Shown here piece after piece: positions 46,096 through 60,785 of a DNA stretch of 64,000 nucleotides. Below the pieces are notes generated by a model that was not told the origin of the DNA, ran no database searches, and saw nothing but the letters and a program-made list of their open reading frames with translations. Position 1 is the first letter of the stretch. Every line of letters begins with the position of its first letter. The position numbers were made by a program, and so were the translations under genes. The DNA is taken from positions 29,551,994 to 29,615,993 of the forward strand of contig OZ022259.1 in the NCBI GenBank assembly GCA_963978905.1, read 5' to 3'. Source of the stretch: Trichostrongylus colubriformis. Lineage: Eukaryota; Nematoda; Chromadorea; Rhabditida; Trichostrongylidae.

Positions 46096-46545
46096 TAGTG
46101 TGTTGTAGATAGTTTGACTGTATCAACAGAATAGTCGAGTAGTGCCTATGCTGGTTATTTCTCAAGAGTAAACTGATCTAACTATGTATGGGTTCCATGT
46201 TGCCGGGCGGCTGAAGGGAACTCGTTGCAGCAAATAGCTCATAGGGTGACGGCACACGGCTTTGGAGTGGCAGTTCGAAGCCGTGCCTCCCTGTCGTCGG
46301 TCATTTTCTTCACGAGAAACTTCTTCATTGAATTGTACCTGTTACCAACACTGCGAGGTTGAACGTGACTTTCTAAACTTTGGTGACTCATCGTTTTGCC
46401 GTGCTCTCTTTTGTGTCTTCGAAGGCATGAGCGCGCAAGGAATGATGTGATTTTATTGTAATTCTCAACACTGAACCATCACTGATCAGTAGAAGTGATA
46501 ATTTGATCGTTCTCCGTACAGAGTGGCTTTAGAAGGTTTGACATA

Positions 46546-48100
46546 CACTGCGGTACATAATGATAAAGCCACTCATAAATTGTTCATAAACTTTCATAGT
46601 AAGATGTTTCTGGGAAACTTCTCAGGTATAGATTGTAGCAAATTTAATCGCGCATCTACACATAACACCAAACTTGAGCTTGAAATAACAGAACAAATTT
46701 ATCTTCATTTTTTCAAAAAAATGCAGCTTTTCCGATGGTGCAAAATGATAAAGCCACCCTAAGTTATTCCGTCGCTTCTCATCTGTATTTGCTGAAACGT
46801 TTTGCTGCGGTAATGTTTTTCTTTTTCAGGTAATGGGGAAAGGAAAACCCCTATCTGATTTCGAAAAAAGCCAAATTGTCGCAAAAAAAAAGCGGAGGGA
46901 TAGTCAAATCGTCAATTGCGCAAGAATTTAACCGCAGCCACACAGTTGTCGACAACTTTCTCAAGGATCCTGAACTAAGAAGAGTTCTGGGCGATCTCCT
47001 TCACTTTCCGAGAAGGATAAGCGCCGCATTCTCAGAAAAAGTATCGAATTTCACCAAGTCAAGCTCCGATACCAGGTCTTCTTTGGAGCTAAACGTCTCT
47101 AAAACAACTGTTTTGCGGGTTCTGAAAAAAAAGTGCAAGTTTATCTCGCGACAGAAAATGAGGAAAGCACCATTCATGACACGAGAACACCGCAAAAATC
47201 GAGTGCAGTTCGTCAAAACATGGAGCCGAGGGTCTGGAGTAAGGTAGGGTATTAGGTCGTAGAATCCTTCTTGCTTTCATATGATGTTTTTCCTCTCCAG
47301 ATTGTTTTGTAAGGCTGAAGGAGACACTCCGATATTACTGGCATGATCTAAGAAAGGACAAGCTACGATTTTTGAGAAGGAATTTCAAAGGAGGGGGCGT
47401 TGTGGTGTGGGCCGCCATTTCATCGAAGAAACGTCTGAAGTTATGTTTTGTTCCTAAAAAGATGAGTTCCCCCGGTTACCAAGTGGTCATGCGCCGTGCA
47501 CTTCTCCCGTTCTGGCGTGAAAATCGAAGCTGAAATCTTGTTTTCATGCAAGATAAGGGCACAGCCAGAGCACAATTGCATGGTTCAGCCGTCATTGAAT
47601 AAGGCTCCTGCCCTGGCCGGCAAATAGCCCAGGCCTTAATCCGATGGAAAATGTATGGCGCTTCATGGTGCGACGGATTTATGCAGATAACAGGGAAATC
47701 CAAGGAGTTAAGGAGCTCAAAAAGGCTATAATCCACGCGTGGCACCAAGTGGACCAAGATCTTATTAATAATCTTTACATGAGTCTAGACAATCGGATTT
47801 TTCAGGTTATTCGCAGAGAAGGAAGGCCAACGGATTATTAGAGTAGCGTATTGTCCCTCTGTTGTTTACGAGTTGTTAAAATTCCTTACTGGCTTTCTCA
47901 TTTTGCACCATCGGAAAAGCTGCATTTTTTGAAAAAATGAAGATAAATTTGTTCTGTTATTTCAAGCTCAAGTTTGGTATTGATGTGTAGATGCGCGATC
48001 AAATTTGCTACAATCTATACCTGAGAGGTTTCCCAGAAACATCTTACTATGAAAGTTTATGAACAATTTATGAGTGGCTTTATCATTATGCACCGCAGTT
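46546..48100 (+). mobile_element. Tc1/Tc3-like transposon, ~210-bp TIRs
   Basis: The left TIR 46546-46756 begins CACTGCGGTACATAATGATA, and the right TIR 47891-48099 is its complement (ends TGCACCGCAGTT). Both include CTTTCATAGTAAGATGTTTC and GCAGCTTTTCCGATGGTGCA, or their complements. TA flanks the left end (46544-46545). The termini differ by a base at the extreme right end. It encodes a broken transposase on the plus strand. Confidence 0.88.
46833..47841 (+). pseudogene. Tc3-like transposase, frameshifted
   Basis: Starts MGKGKPLSDFEKSQIV. A shift at a nine-A run (46881-46889) moves the HTH region (IAQEFNRSHTVVDNFL) to another frame, continuing to TREHRKNRVQFVKTW near 47225. Then GGGVVVWAAISSK appears near 47395. 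The last part is NPMENVWRFMVRRIYADNRE through the stop at 47841, preceded by a decayed WPANSPGLNP. At least three frame changes separate these blocks. The catalytic E region (NPMENVWR) is intact. Confidence 0.82.
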
Positions 48101-48112
48101 ATAAGACTGCTC

Positions 48113-48395
48113 GGAACTATTCGGCTATTACAACCCCAGATACCCCGACTTGGTCAAAAAAATAATTTTCGCCGAAACTTTGTCTAGGGGGGGGGGTTAT
48201 TTGGGGTGCTGATCACGAATATGACATCCGTTTTTGGCGTTCGCGCCAAATTGGTGCAATTGCACCAATTTGGCGCGAACGCCAAAGACGGATGTCATAT
48301 TCGTGATCAGCACCCCAAATAACCCCCCCTAAGCAAAGTTTCGGCGAAAATTATTTTTTTGACCAACTCGGGGTATGTAATAGCCGAATAGTTCC
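48113..48395. mobile_element. Near-perfect palindromic MITE, 8-bp TSD (hAT-like)
   Basis: 283 bp with arms of about 140 bp: GGAACTATTCGGCTATTACA on the left and the complement on the right, centred near 48262 at TTGGTGCAATTGCACCAA. GACTGCTC flanks both ends (48105-48112, 48396-48403), an 8-bp direct duplication typical of hAT elements. It sits about 5 bp from the end of the Tc3-like transposon. A poly(G) run on the left arm differs in length from its mate on the right. Confidence 0.9.
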
Positions 48396-48403
48396 GACTG
48401 CTC

Positions 48404-49339
48404 TTAACAAAAGGACACTTAAAGCGTTGTAATCACAGCTCTTGCATCAGATATATTCGCTAGCGTCTAGGATCACCTCCAGAGGAAGAGATGAAGCCAG
48501 GGGTAAGAGACGAAGCGCACGTACGGATAAGCTTAGCTTCGCAATTTCGTACGTGACTTGGCGACGCTGAGGTCGCCCTCATACTCGGCGGCATTCGACA
48601 CCGGCACCGGCTGCGCCTAGGACATTTGATTTGATGTCACAATTTTGAGTGTGAGTGTGCCGACTCTCAAATTCTGCAATGCTGCGACTCGCACGTATAG
48701 TGCGAAATCATGCAGCGTGACCCAAAACGGAACAAGCTGTTTTGAAACGCAAAATGACGAGTTCACGAGGCAGGGACTGCTCTGTCTCTGTAGCCTTAAC
48801 TGGAAGCCTATTCTAGTTCATCTAAGCAGTAGCTCTAGTATCACTGACTATGTTCAGAATCGTTCTAAGAGGAAGAGCTCAGGACTTGAGTTGTGACGTG
48901 ATCCTTTGTGTTGCTACTGTTGAAATTATGGTTACCCAATTACAGTTCTTTTGTATTGCGTGGAGACGGCTGACACCTGTATGAATGTCTCTAATCGTAC
49001 ACAACCAATATGGGGCGGGAGACAAGCTCAGCAACCTGGGGAAGTGCTAGCTTCTGTAATGAACTGTGAAGTGGTGGGTGCAGCAATTTTTTGTGGAAGA
49101 ACTACACAGCGGAGCTCCTTACCCATTTGCTTAACAATTGTACCCCCTCACATGCGCAACGTATCTCTACTCGTTTTCCTCTAGACTAGTTTTAGCTACG
49201 GGATGTACCTGGCGCGTCGCTCTGGATCCCAGCAGGAGTTAGAAGGGATGTGGTGTAGCGAAAATAGTTCACAACTATCGATTCATTGATGCTATCCATT
49301 ATTCATGGAATTTGTAGTTCTAATACTGTATCCTTTATG
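48404..49339. other. Intergenic, no gene recognised
   Basis: Contains short TACGTAC-type palindromes near 48515-48560. No conserved exon or RNA gene recognised. Confidence 0.4.
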
Positions 49340-49672
49340 GTGGGCCCGGTATTCGTTCCCGCTGTTTCGCGCACATTCCCACAACTTGGGTGGGCGGGGC
49401 TTCTGAACAAATGCCAACCTCGTCGTCCGCCACGGTTGGAGTCGCATTGTAAGATTAGATAGTTACGTAAACAGTCCCACTCTTCATTCCCAACCGCGGC
49501 GGATGACGGGAGGAGCTTTTACTCGATGGCTCCGCCCACCCGGCCGAGAATTTGGGGAGCTTCGGCTCAGCCGAATTCTCACTTCGTCGCGTGAAACTCT
49601 GCATGGGTACCTTATTAGGCAATTACAACATAAATATATGGGTAACAGAGATTTTTCTGCGGACGTTTTTTT
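49340..49672. mobile_element. MITE, family A copy 3 (left arm truncated)
   Basis: Shares GTTACGTAAACAGTCCCAC, CTCCGCCCACCCGGCCGAGA, CGCGTGAAACTC, and ACAACATAAATATATGGGTAAC with copies 1 and 2. The left arm lacks the outer 100 bp or so. The right end is GCGGACGTTTTTTT. Confidence 0.75.
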
Positions 49673-50893
49673 GAAGAGGTATCGTGGGCCATGAGGAATT
49701 TTCAAAGTGATCCATCCAAATGAAATCGGAGGGGTCTAAGGAGAGCATAAGTACTGAAATTCAGGTGGAAGGAGCGACCCCGAGCATTGAAAGAGACACT
49801 GCGCATAACAGGCTCCGCCTTTCATAACAGAGACCGCCTCGTAGAATCGCTGAATAATGACTGAGGTGCAAAGGAGTGACAGTTGGGACACAGGGTCAGT
49901 AGGGCTACCAGGTCATGCAGTGACCATGCTCATCCCTTTGAAGTGTGCTTTGTGGCAGTTTGCTCCAGAGATATTTTGAAAAGCGAGTAGAACATGGTAC
50001 GAATACTGAAGTGACAGGTGTGTGTGACATTTGACTTTAACAAATTGTATCTCATCAGTAGTAGGAAAGCCTTATTTTTATTTTCTCTCAATTTGGAAAT
50101 TCGGGTCAAATAAAGTCGGGGGAGGGGGGAGACGCAACTTTGCGTCGACGCCGAAACTTCTTTCCCTCTTCAGGCTGGGCTTAAATTGATATCCCCTCCT
50201 ACCACATGAAAAAAGCATCTGTCAAAACTCAGGACTCATCTGCTTTGGCCTAAGCCTGAAGAGGGAAAGAAGCCTTGACGTCGGTGAAACAGCAGGATAG
50301 ATTTTTACGCAGGATAGGATTTACATGAACACGTTGTTTCAATAACCCGTGCGACAGGACTAAAGGCTACAGGCCGTCACAGAATCACTGGCCGAGGTCA
50401 AAATCCGTGTTCTTAACCTACACCCGTAAATCCCTCTGCTATACAAAGGACTTGCTTTTGTGTCGGTTTGTTGGTCCATAGCTCTGTCTATCCGCAAGTC
50501 CTTTATATAGCCGAAAGATTTAGAGTTTTGCATTCGCTAAAGCGCCTATCATTATCATTCTCACATCAATTCCAGCTTGCTCGTGCATTTCGAGGTGGTC
50601 ACTCGCGAGGTGAGGCGCCTAAATTGGTCGTTCTTAGTGTTCTTGCCACCTTTTTTTTCATTGTTGCGCACTGTAAATCTATTGCAGTACAGTTCACACT
50701 TTTTCCCTCTTTTTCTTCCATCTGCTCATTTTTTCGAGGTTATAGATGCCTTTTTCCATTCCTCCTCATCAAAATCTTTAAATCCGCACGTACTCGGCGA
50801 CGTCTGAGTGCCTGCGCTCTCTCATTTCCGCGTACTCTAATGACCTTTTCGTGGTCCATGTCTCTCGTCCATCGCACACCCTTCGTCATTCAG
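49673..50893. repeat. 5' flank of fumarase with inverted repeats and a MITE D half copy
   Basis: ACTTCTTTCCCTCTTCAGGC (about 50155-50175) pairs with GCCTGAAGAGGGAAAGAAG (about 50256-50274). About 50320-50440 matches the right half of the family D MITE (GGCTACAGGCCGTCACAGAATCAC, then ACCTACACCCG). From about 50640 the sequence is pyrimidine-rich up to the fumarase start and probably holds its promoter or outron. Confidence 0.6.
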
Positions 50894-55354
<4,461 letters not shown>

Positions 55355-55483
55355 ATATCAATTGATTCAATCAATGATTTGAATTTTGTTGTCTTATGTT
55401 CGAGGAATGTTGTGAATACGTAACTTCTTGACGCCGGTGTTTAGTTCTAGTGATTAGTTGTATTAGTTTTTAATGTTTGTATC

Positions 55484-55489
55484 AATAAA
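55484..55489 (+). promoter_or_regulatory. Poly(A) signal of fumarase
   Basis: AATAAA 130 bp after the stop codon, in a T-rich 3' UTR. The first such hexamer downstream of the gene. Confidence 0.7.
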
Positions 55490-55499
55490 GTCAGTTGTT

Positions 55500-56156
55500 C
55501 CTTTAATGATGCAATTCCATGTGCATAGTTAGTAGCCGATCAGTGGCGTTGTGTAGCGATAATGAAAATTCCATTGGACGTGACATGCTTTGATTATAAA
55601 AGATTCCTCCAAAAAACGAAAATAGCGTTGGAATGCGAAAGTATAAGTGCCTGTGTCATGTGATAGGACGGAAAGAGGTGACGGTTAACGACGAATACAA
55701 AACTAATATGCGACGGGTAACGAAAGAACTGAGCGAAAGGAATGTAATCGAAAAAATTCAAACGTGATTTCACCGGACAGGGTGCAATTTGTTTCACGCC
55801 TGAGTTACTATAAATCGGTGCGGTGCTGGTAAATTTGTAAGGCATGCCATTGCCATGATTGGTCTCAGAGTTTCATTAAGCTCAAGCAAAAAACAACATA
55901 CGGAGCGATCTATGGGACTAAAACTACCGAATTCGTTTTTTGAATTTGATCCCACATATAGGTGAGTAGTGTGTGATGGATGTGTAGCAGGGGTCAAGCA
56001 TTACCACGTACGGAAACCTTTCTTGGGTAGATGAACACTCACTTTTGAAATCCCTTGAGCTTTCGAAGAGAGCCTCTGTGGCGTGTGGATCGGCTAAGAT
56101 ACACTATCTGCTCGCCATCACCGGTGATTATCCTACTCTATATAATTCGCTTAGTA
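55500..56156. other. Intergenic, no gene recognised
   Basis: Between the fumarase 3' end and an inverted repeat copy. No exon or RNA gene recognised. A GT-rich stretch (TGTGTGTGT) at about 56161-56190 marks the start of the repeat. Confidence 0.4.
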
Positions 56157-57975
56157 TGTCTGTGCGTGTGTGTGTATGTGTGTGTGTGTGTCCGTCTGTT
56201 TGTCACGAAATTCATATCTCAGGTCGCAGTAAAGCTGGGACCCTGAATTTTACAAGTGATGTAGGGGGTGGCAAAGGGTTCCTAGCGGTGGTGGATCGAA
56301 AGTGATAGCAGCTGATACGCGCTGTTAAGGAGCTTCAAAAGGCGAATGTCACCTAGGTCGTTTCGCCTTTCGCGTTGATCCTAAAGCGTTGACCCTCATG
56401 GATGTTATGCGGAATGGGGCGGGAACATTAATAGTGGGCGATCCAACTTTATAACGATTGATAATATACTATAAGGAGTGGAAATGGCAAATGTCGTCAA
56501 GTTCGTTTAGTTATTCGCGTTGATCCTAGAGCGCTCACATTCATAGGTGTTAAGCAGGGTGGAACGGGAACATTAATGGTGGGTGATCCAAATGTGATAC
56601 CGGTTGATAAGATTTGATAAGGAGCGTCGGAAGGCAAATGTCGTCAAGTCCATTTCGCTTTTCGCGTTGGCCCTAGGGCGCTGACACTCATAGGTGTTTT
56701 GTGGGATGGAACGGGAACATTAATGGTGGGTGATCGAAATGTGATACGGCTGATAAGATACGATAAGAAGGGTGGAAATAGAGTCGTCGAATTCGTTTCG
56801 CTCCTTGCATTGGTCCTGGAGCGCTCATACTCACATGTCTTTTGCAGAGACTTGATGCGGATGGGACGGGGACTTGATGAGAAGTGAGCCAGCTTGGTAA
56901 TGGTGGATAAGATTGAATAAGGAGCATCAAAAGGCAAATGTCGCGGAATCTTCCTCTCTCCACAGATAGTGGAGTGTCCAAACTCATAGCTGCTGTAGGA
57001 GATGGTACGGGGACCTTAATGGCGACGGATTGAATCTGATAAGGACTGCTTAGCGCTGATAAGAGCCCTCAGGATTTGGGTTGGGTAAAACTCAGTACAC
57101 CGCTGGCTACTACTACACGACGCTAAATAAAAGCGCCTGATGAACAGTGCCATTGGATGAACATATTTTGATTATGTTCTGATATCAGTTACCGATGTAT
57201 CGATCGCTAAATTGCCTAGCGTCCAAATAATGGTGTGCGCTTTTTGATACTGCGCTCTACATTTCATGATCAGGATGCGATCTATATATGCGATAGTAAA
57301 GCAAAAGAACCATTTCCTCATGCGGTACTAGCAACAGTACTGGGTGTTGACCGCTAGGCTATGTGAAATTCGAAATAGTTGTGCATGTTTACAAAAACTA
57401 TAAGCTTCGATAATTCACATATGGATCTACCACCAACATGCAAGAATAAGATGCTCACTGAGTAAAAAATTCGCTCCCAATCGAAGCAATCGAACACAAA
57501 ACTATCAATCTCTGAACTATCTGAACCCCCAATAGTGACCACTTTAACAGAAGTGTCAAATGATTAGTGGATCAACAAATTTCATTCCTAATCCGTTTAC
57601 ATTTATAGTCAATACCATTGTAACAAAGGTATCGACCGCTAAATCATCTGGACCTCCGAAAAGTGGTGGCTCTCTTTGGGGAAGCGATATGCAGTGGTAA
57701 ATGAATAGTTTATCGATAAACACTAGCCTTAAGCACTAAACGTTCGGTGACTGAACGTACGTTATCCAGTAGAGATAAGCGGAAGCCTTACGACGGTTAA
57801 ACTACGTGAAATTCCAAATGGTGACAGGCCTTTGTAGGGAGACCAGTTGACCAAGCGCTCAGTACTGCGCTTATCACAATGTGAAATCATGCGATATGGA
57901 CTTCTTCGATATCGGTTGATCTATCATCGTGTTATTCGCGCAGTACTGTGCGATAGCTCAACTGGTAATGGATAA
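56157..57975. repeat. GATAAGG/TATCA interspersed repeat, inverted copy
   Basis: Opposite orientation to 3150-5487. It opens with GTGTGTGTCCGTCTGTTTGTCACGAAATTCATATCTC, has four or five 165-170-bp GATAAGG subunits (about 56240-57090, each with GGAACATTAATGGTGGG and AAAGGCAAATGTCG), then CCGATGTATCGATCGCTAAATTG. It ends with CAGTACTGTGCGATAGCTCAACTGG. Open frames over it are repeat-derived. Confidence 0.85.
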
Positions 57976-59355
57976 CCACGTAAAGGCTCAAGGGAAAGTC
58001 GGAAGGAACATCAAGTTACGGGTTGGGCTGTTGAGTGCTCGGCACATGTCGGAAACAAACTCCATACTTTCAGACGTGAATTCGTGAACATGTCCCAGTG
58101 TTGTCATTTTGCATCATCGGAATTGCGTTGTCACAGGCCAGGCTGTCTAGAATCCTCACCATGAGCTTGCCGTAAAGCATCAATAATGAATTTTACTGGG
58201 CTATCATCGGGTCGATAACCTTCAAGAAAAAACCCCAATTTCGGATGAAATGCGATAGATCTGCATTGTCAGTAGAGAAACCGCAACTGCATTTACTGCT
58301 TGGCTGAAACCGAAATTCGATTCTTAGAATACCCCAAGCGGGGCCCGTGAAAAGTTAGGCCACGATGATCCCATAAAATTGGTATTGCTGTCCAGACAAG
58401 CAGTGAGCAAGTGAGTTGTTAGCCAGTCCAATCTACAAAGGCAGGTGCCACTTTATCACAATGTAACGGGACTTCGCGATCAACCAGTCTTTCAAAGGTA
58501 AACGAAATTTTTGACTTTAATTAAGTGGATGTTGAGATGCGCCGCGCTTTCAAGTTCCATTCACAGTCGCGGTGGGGGATGGATACGTACACCTATAAAA
58601 TGACTTGTGGGGGCCAGCCAATGTACTTTATCCTCCCAGACGAGGTAAGTGTTTTTAACCTCCCAGGCGCCCTTACTACCATTTCATCTACCCCAGATGG
58701 ATGGAAGGTTTGCTTGGCCTGGGTGGTAATTAATGTGGGATTTGTTCCCTGCCCCATGAGAGTGGAAGTGTCACAGCACCACCTTCGTCCCCCAGTATAT
58801 TTACAGCAATAAATGCAAAGTGATCAGAAAGTTACGAACAATCTTAGCAATGTAGTGATTATCGGCAGAGGTGACAGTATTATGTAAGTGGCGCCGCTAC
58901 CGTTCGCATAGTTTTGGGATCACATATCAGGTTGTGTCACTGTAAGATTTATTTCTTTATTTCTTCTCCGTGGTGCCTATTCATCCGTGTCACCAGAAAA
59001 TCACTGAATGGAGCTTATGTGATCGATAGTGGAGGAATCGCTGTTCCGCACTACACATGAATCCTTAAACAGTGCCTACTCGGAGGTTGCTGCAAAATAG
59101 GCCAATAGGATTGAATCAGAGGTTTCTGATGACAGGGGTTTTTAAATTATTTCGGAAGGCTTTAATGCCTCTTGTTTTGTTTCCAACTTTGCTAGCGCAC
59201 TTCACTGCGCACATCAGGTAAAGCAATATTGTATCTATGCGAAACAGGCTCGATCCACATTGATAACAATTTGGAATAATCCCATTTGCAAGCGTCTACT
59301 AAAAAGGGACTTTGATTTTAGAAGAAATCAGGGAAATCGTGGACAATCAAAAATA
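57976..59355. other. Intergenic; one unsupported possible exon
   Basis: About 58509-58644 reads in one frame as VEMRRAFKFHSQSRWGMDTY... to ILPDE and ends at a good donor (GAG|GTAAGT). It could be an exon of a plus-strand gene, with continuation after an acceptor at 58694. I do not recognise the protein and no other exons were identified. The rest shows no feature. Confidence 0.3.
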
Positions 59356-60259
59356 TTAGGTTGTCAAGTCTTGTAGGATTTTTCCAAAAAAAATCAATAA
59401 TTCTTGCTTACTCCGAGGCAGGTCTAGGCGGTTCACGAATATGGTAGAACGTTCTCCAAGCTTTCTAGGAAAATATATATTGACCCACCAGATCCTGTAG
59501 AGAGAACTACAATGCCCGTTGTTGATACCCACCCAACTCGCAGTGTCATCTACTATGAGCGGTCTTGCGGCACCAAACGACCAAAGCTTGCCACTCCATC
59601 AGCGCTGCATTGGGCGAGGGATGTGTAGGCTACGAGATTGACAAGGAAAGGGACGTGCGCTGCTGATTCATCGGCTTCAGCATCGGCGAGATTGACATGG
59701 AAGACAAACCACGCTTAGGACTGTGCTACTTCTGGGACGCTGTAGGAATGCTTTTCCATGAGGTGCTGGTATGTACAAGGCGAGACACTCACCGCTACCG
59801 TATGCACCTAGCAGCTCCAGCAGCTCGCCGTCGCTGTTCGAGAAAAGCTCCAAAAAAGGTCCGCTGTCAAGGTCCGAGGTCACCCTCCCATGACGACGCC
59901 CCCTCGATTTCACGAAAAGTACCCAGGCCAAGCTGCCCGAGCTCGGCTGGGATGTCCTGCCCTACAGGCCATACTCTCCAGACATTGCCCCTTCTGACTA
60001 TCACCTTACCCATTCTCTTGAATCCTTCCTGGCCAAGAGAGAATTCGTTGATCATGGCATGCTTGCAAAGGCGATCGCTGACTTCATCGACTCCCAGAAA
60101 CCAGGGTTCCGGGAGCAAGGAATCATCGATTACCCATGGGGTGGCAGATTATCAATAACAATGGTGAATACGTTATTACCTAATTGTTGTTTGTTGGAAG
60201 GAAAAATATTAAAAAATGGTGGTCGAAAAAAATCCGACAAGACTTTTGGGACAACCTAA
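59356..60259 (+). mobile_element. Internally deleted mariner element, 904 bp
   Basis: The left TIR TTAGGTTGTCAAGTCTTGT (59356) and the right TIR (complement TTAGGTTGTCCCAAAAGTCT, ending 60259) sit beside TA (59354-59355, 60260-60261). The size is about 400 bp less than a full mariner. Only the C-terminal half of the transposase is recognisable. It is a different mariner lineage from the 18756-20002 copy, as the TIRs differ. Confidence 0.82.
59680..60165 (+). pseudogene. mariner transposase C-terminal relic
   Basis: Blocks in order and in different frames: LGLCYFWDAVGMLFHEVL (near 59715-59770), LGWDVLPYRPYSPDIAPSDYH (about 59945-60005), ESFLAKREFVDHGMLAKA, and a C-terminal FREQGIIDYPWG near 60110. 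These match the mariner order ...WD..G..H.ELL / VLPHPPYSPDLAPSDYHLF / GIEKLP. The HDNARPH box and the N-terminal half are lost or ruined. Non-functional. Confidence 0.8.
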
Positions 60260-60339
60260 TACTTAGATAATAGTGGGACATAATCAAAATCAAAGTATGT
60301 GCGATCAAAAGTCACTTTTCGCTAGCCCCCGAAACCAGT

Positions 60340-60785
60340 AAAGGCACACCTTGCGATAAACAGATTAGTGGCTTACTTTCCTAGGGCAAGTAGGCCACTG
60401 GATAACTGCTCACGCTGCACCTTTGTTGCGGCTGCACGGGGTGCCCTCACGGTGTTGTGCCTGCCTAAACACAACCAAGCCACGCCCACCGAATCAAATC
60501 ACACTCAGCCTTTGGCGAACGAATTCCCTACGTGGGAGTAGGGAACTTGCGATAAGAAAGATAATTTGATGAAAAAGCCATCTTGGTGATGAAAGCAGCT
60601 GTTACATTGGAAAAGTTTCGTATAGGGCTAGGTGTTAATTGGTTGTGTGGGAGTGGCTCGGTTGTGTTCAAGCAGGCACAGCTCCGTGCAGCACAACAAA
60701 GGTTCAGCCTGAGCAGTTATCCAAAGACCTACTATCCTCGAAAACAGTAAACCCCAAATCTGATTATCGCATGGTGTGTCTTTAA
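60340..60785. mobile_element. MITE, family B copy 3
   Basis: Starts AAAGGCACACCTTGCGATAA and ends TTATCGCATGGTGTGTCTTT. Inner TTTGTTGCGGCTGCACGGGG, GCCTGAGCAGTTATCCAAAG and CGGTTGTGTTCAAGCAGGCA are shared with the copy at 45444-45896. Confidence 0.85.

Noticed and set aside
50468..50893. Upstream in-frame extension of fumarase exon 1 (starting at 50468)
   Set aside because: The sequence upstream of Met 50894 is unlike any fumarase and pyrimidine-rich, typical of an outron or promoter; the downstream Met gives a normal presequence.
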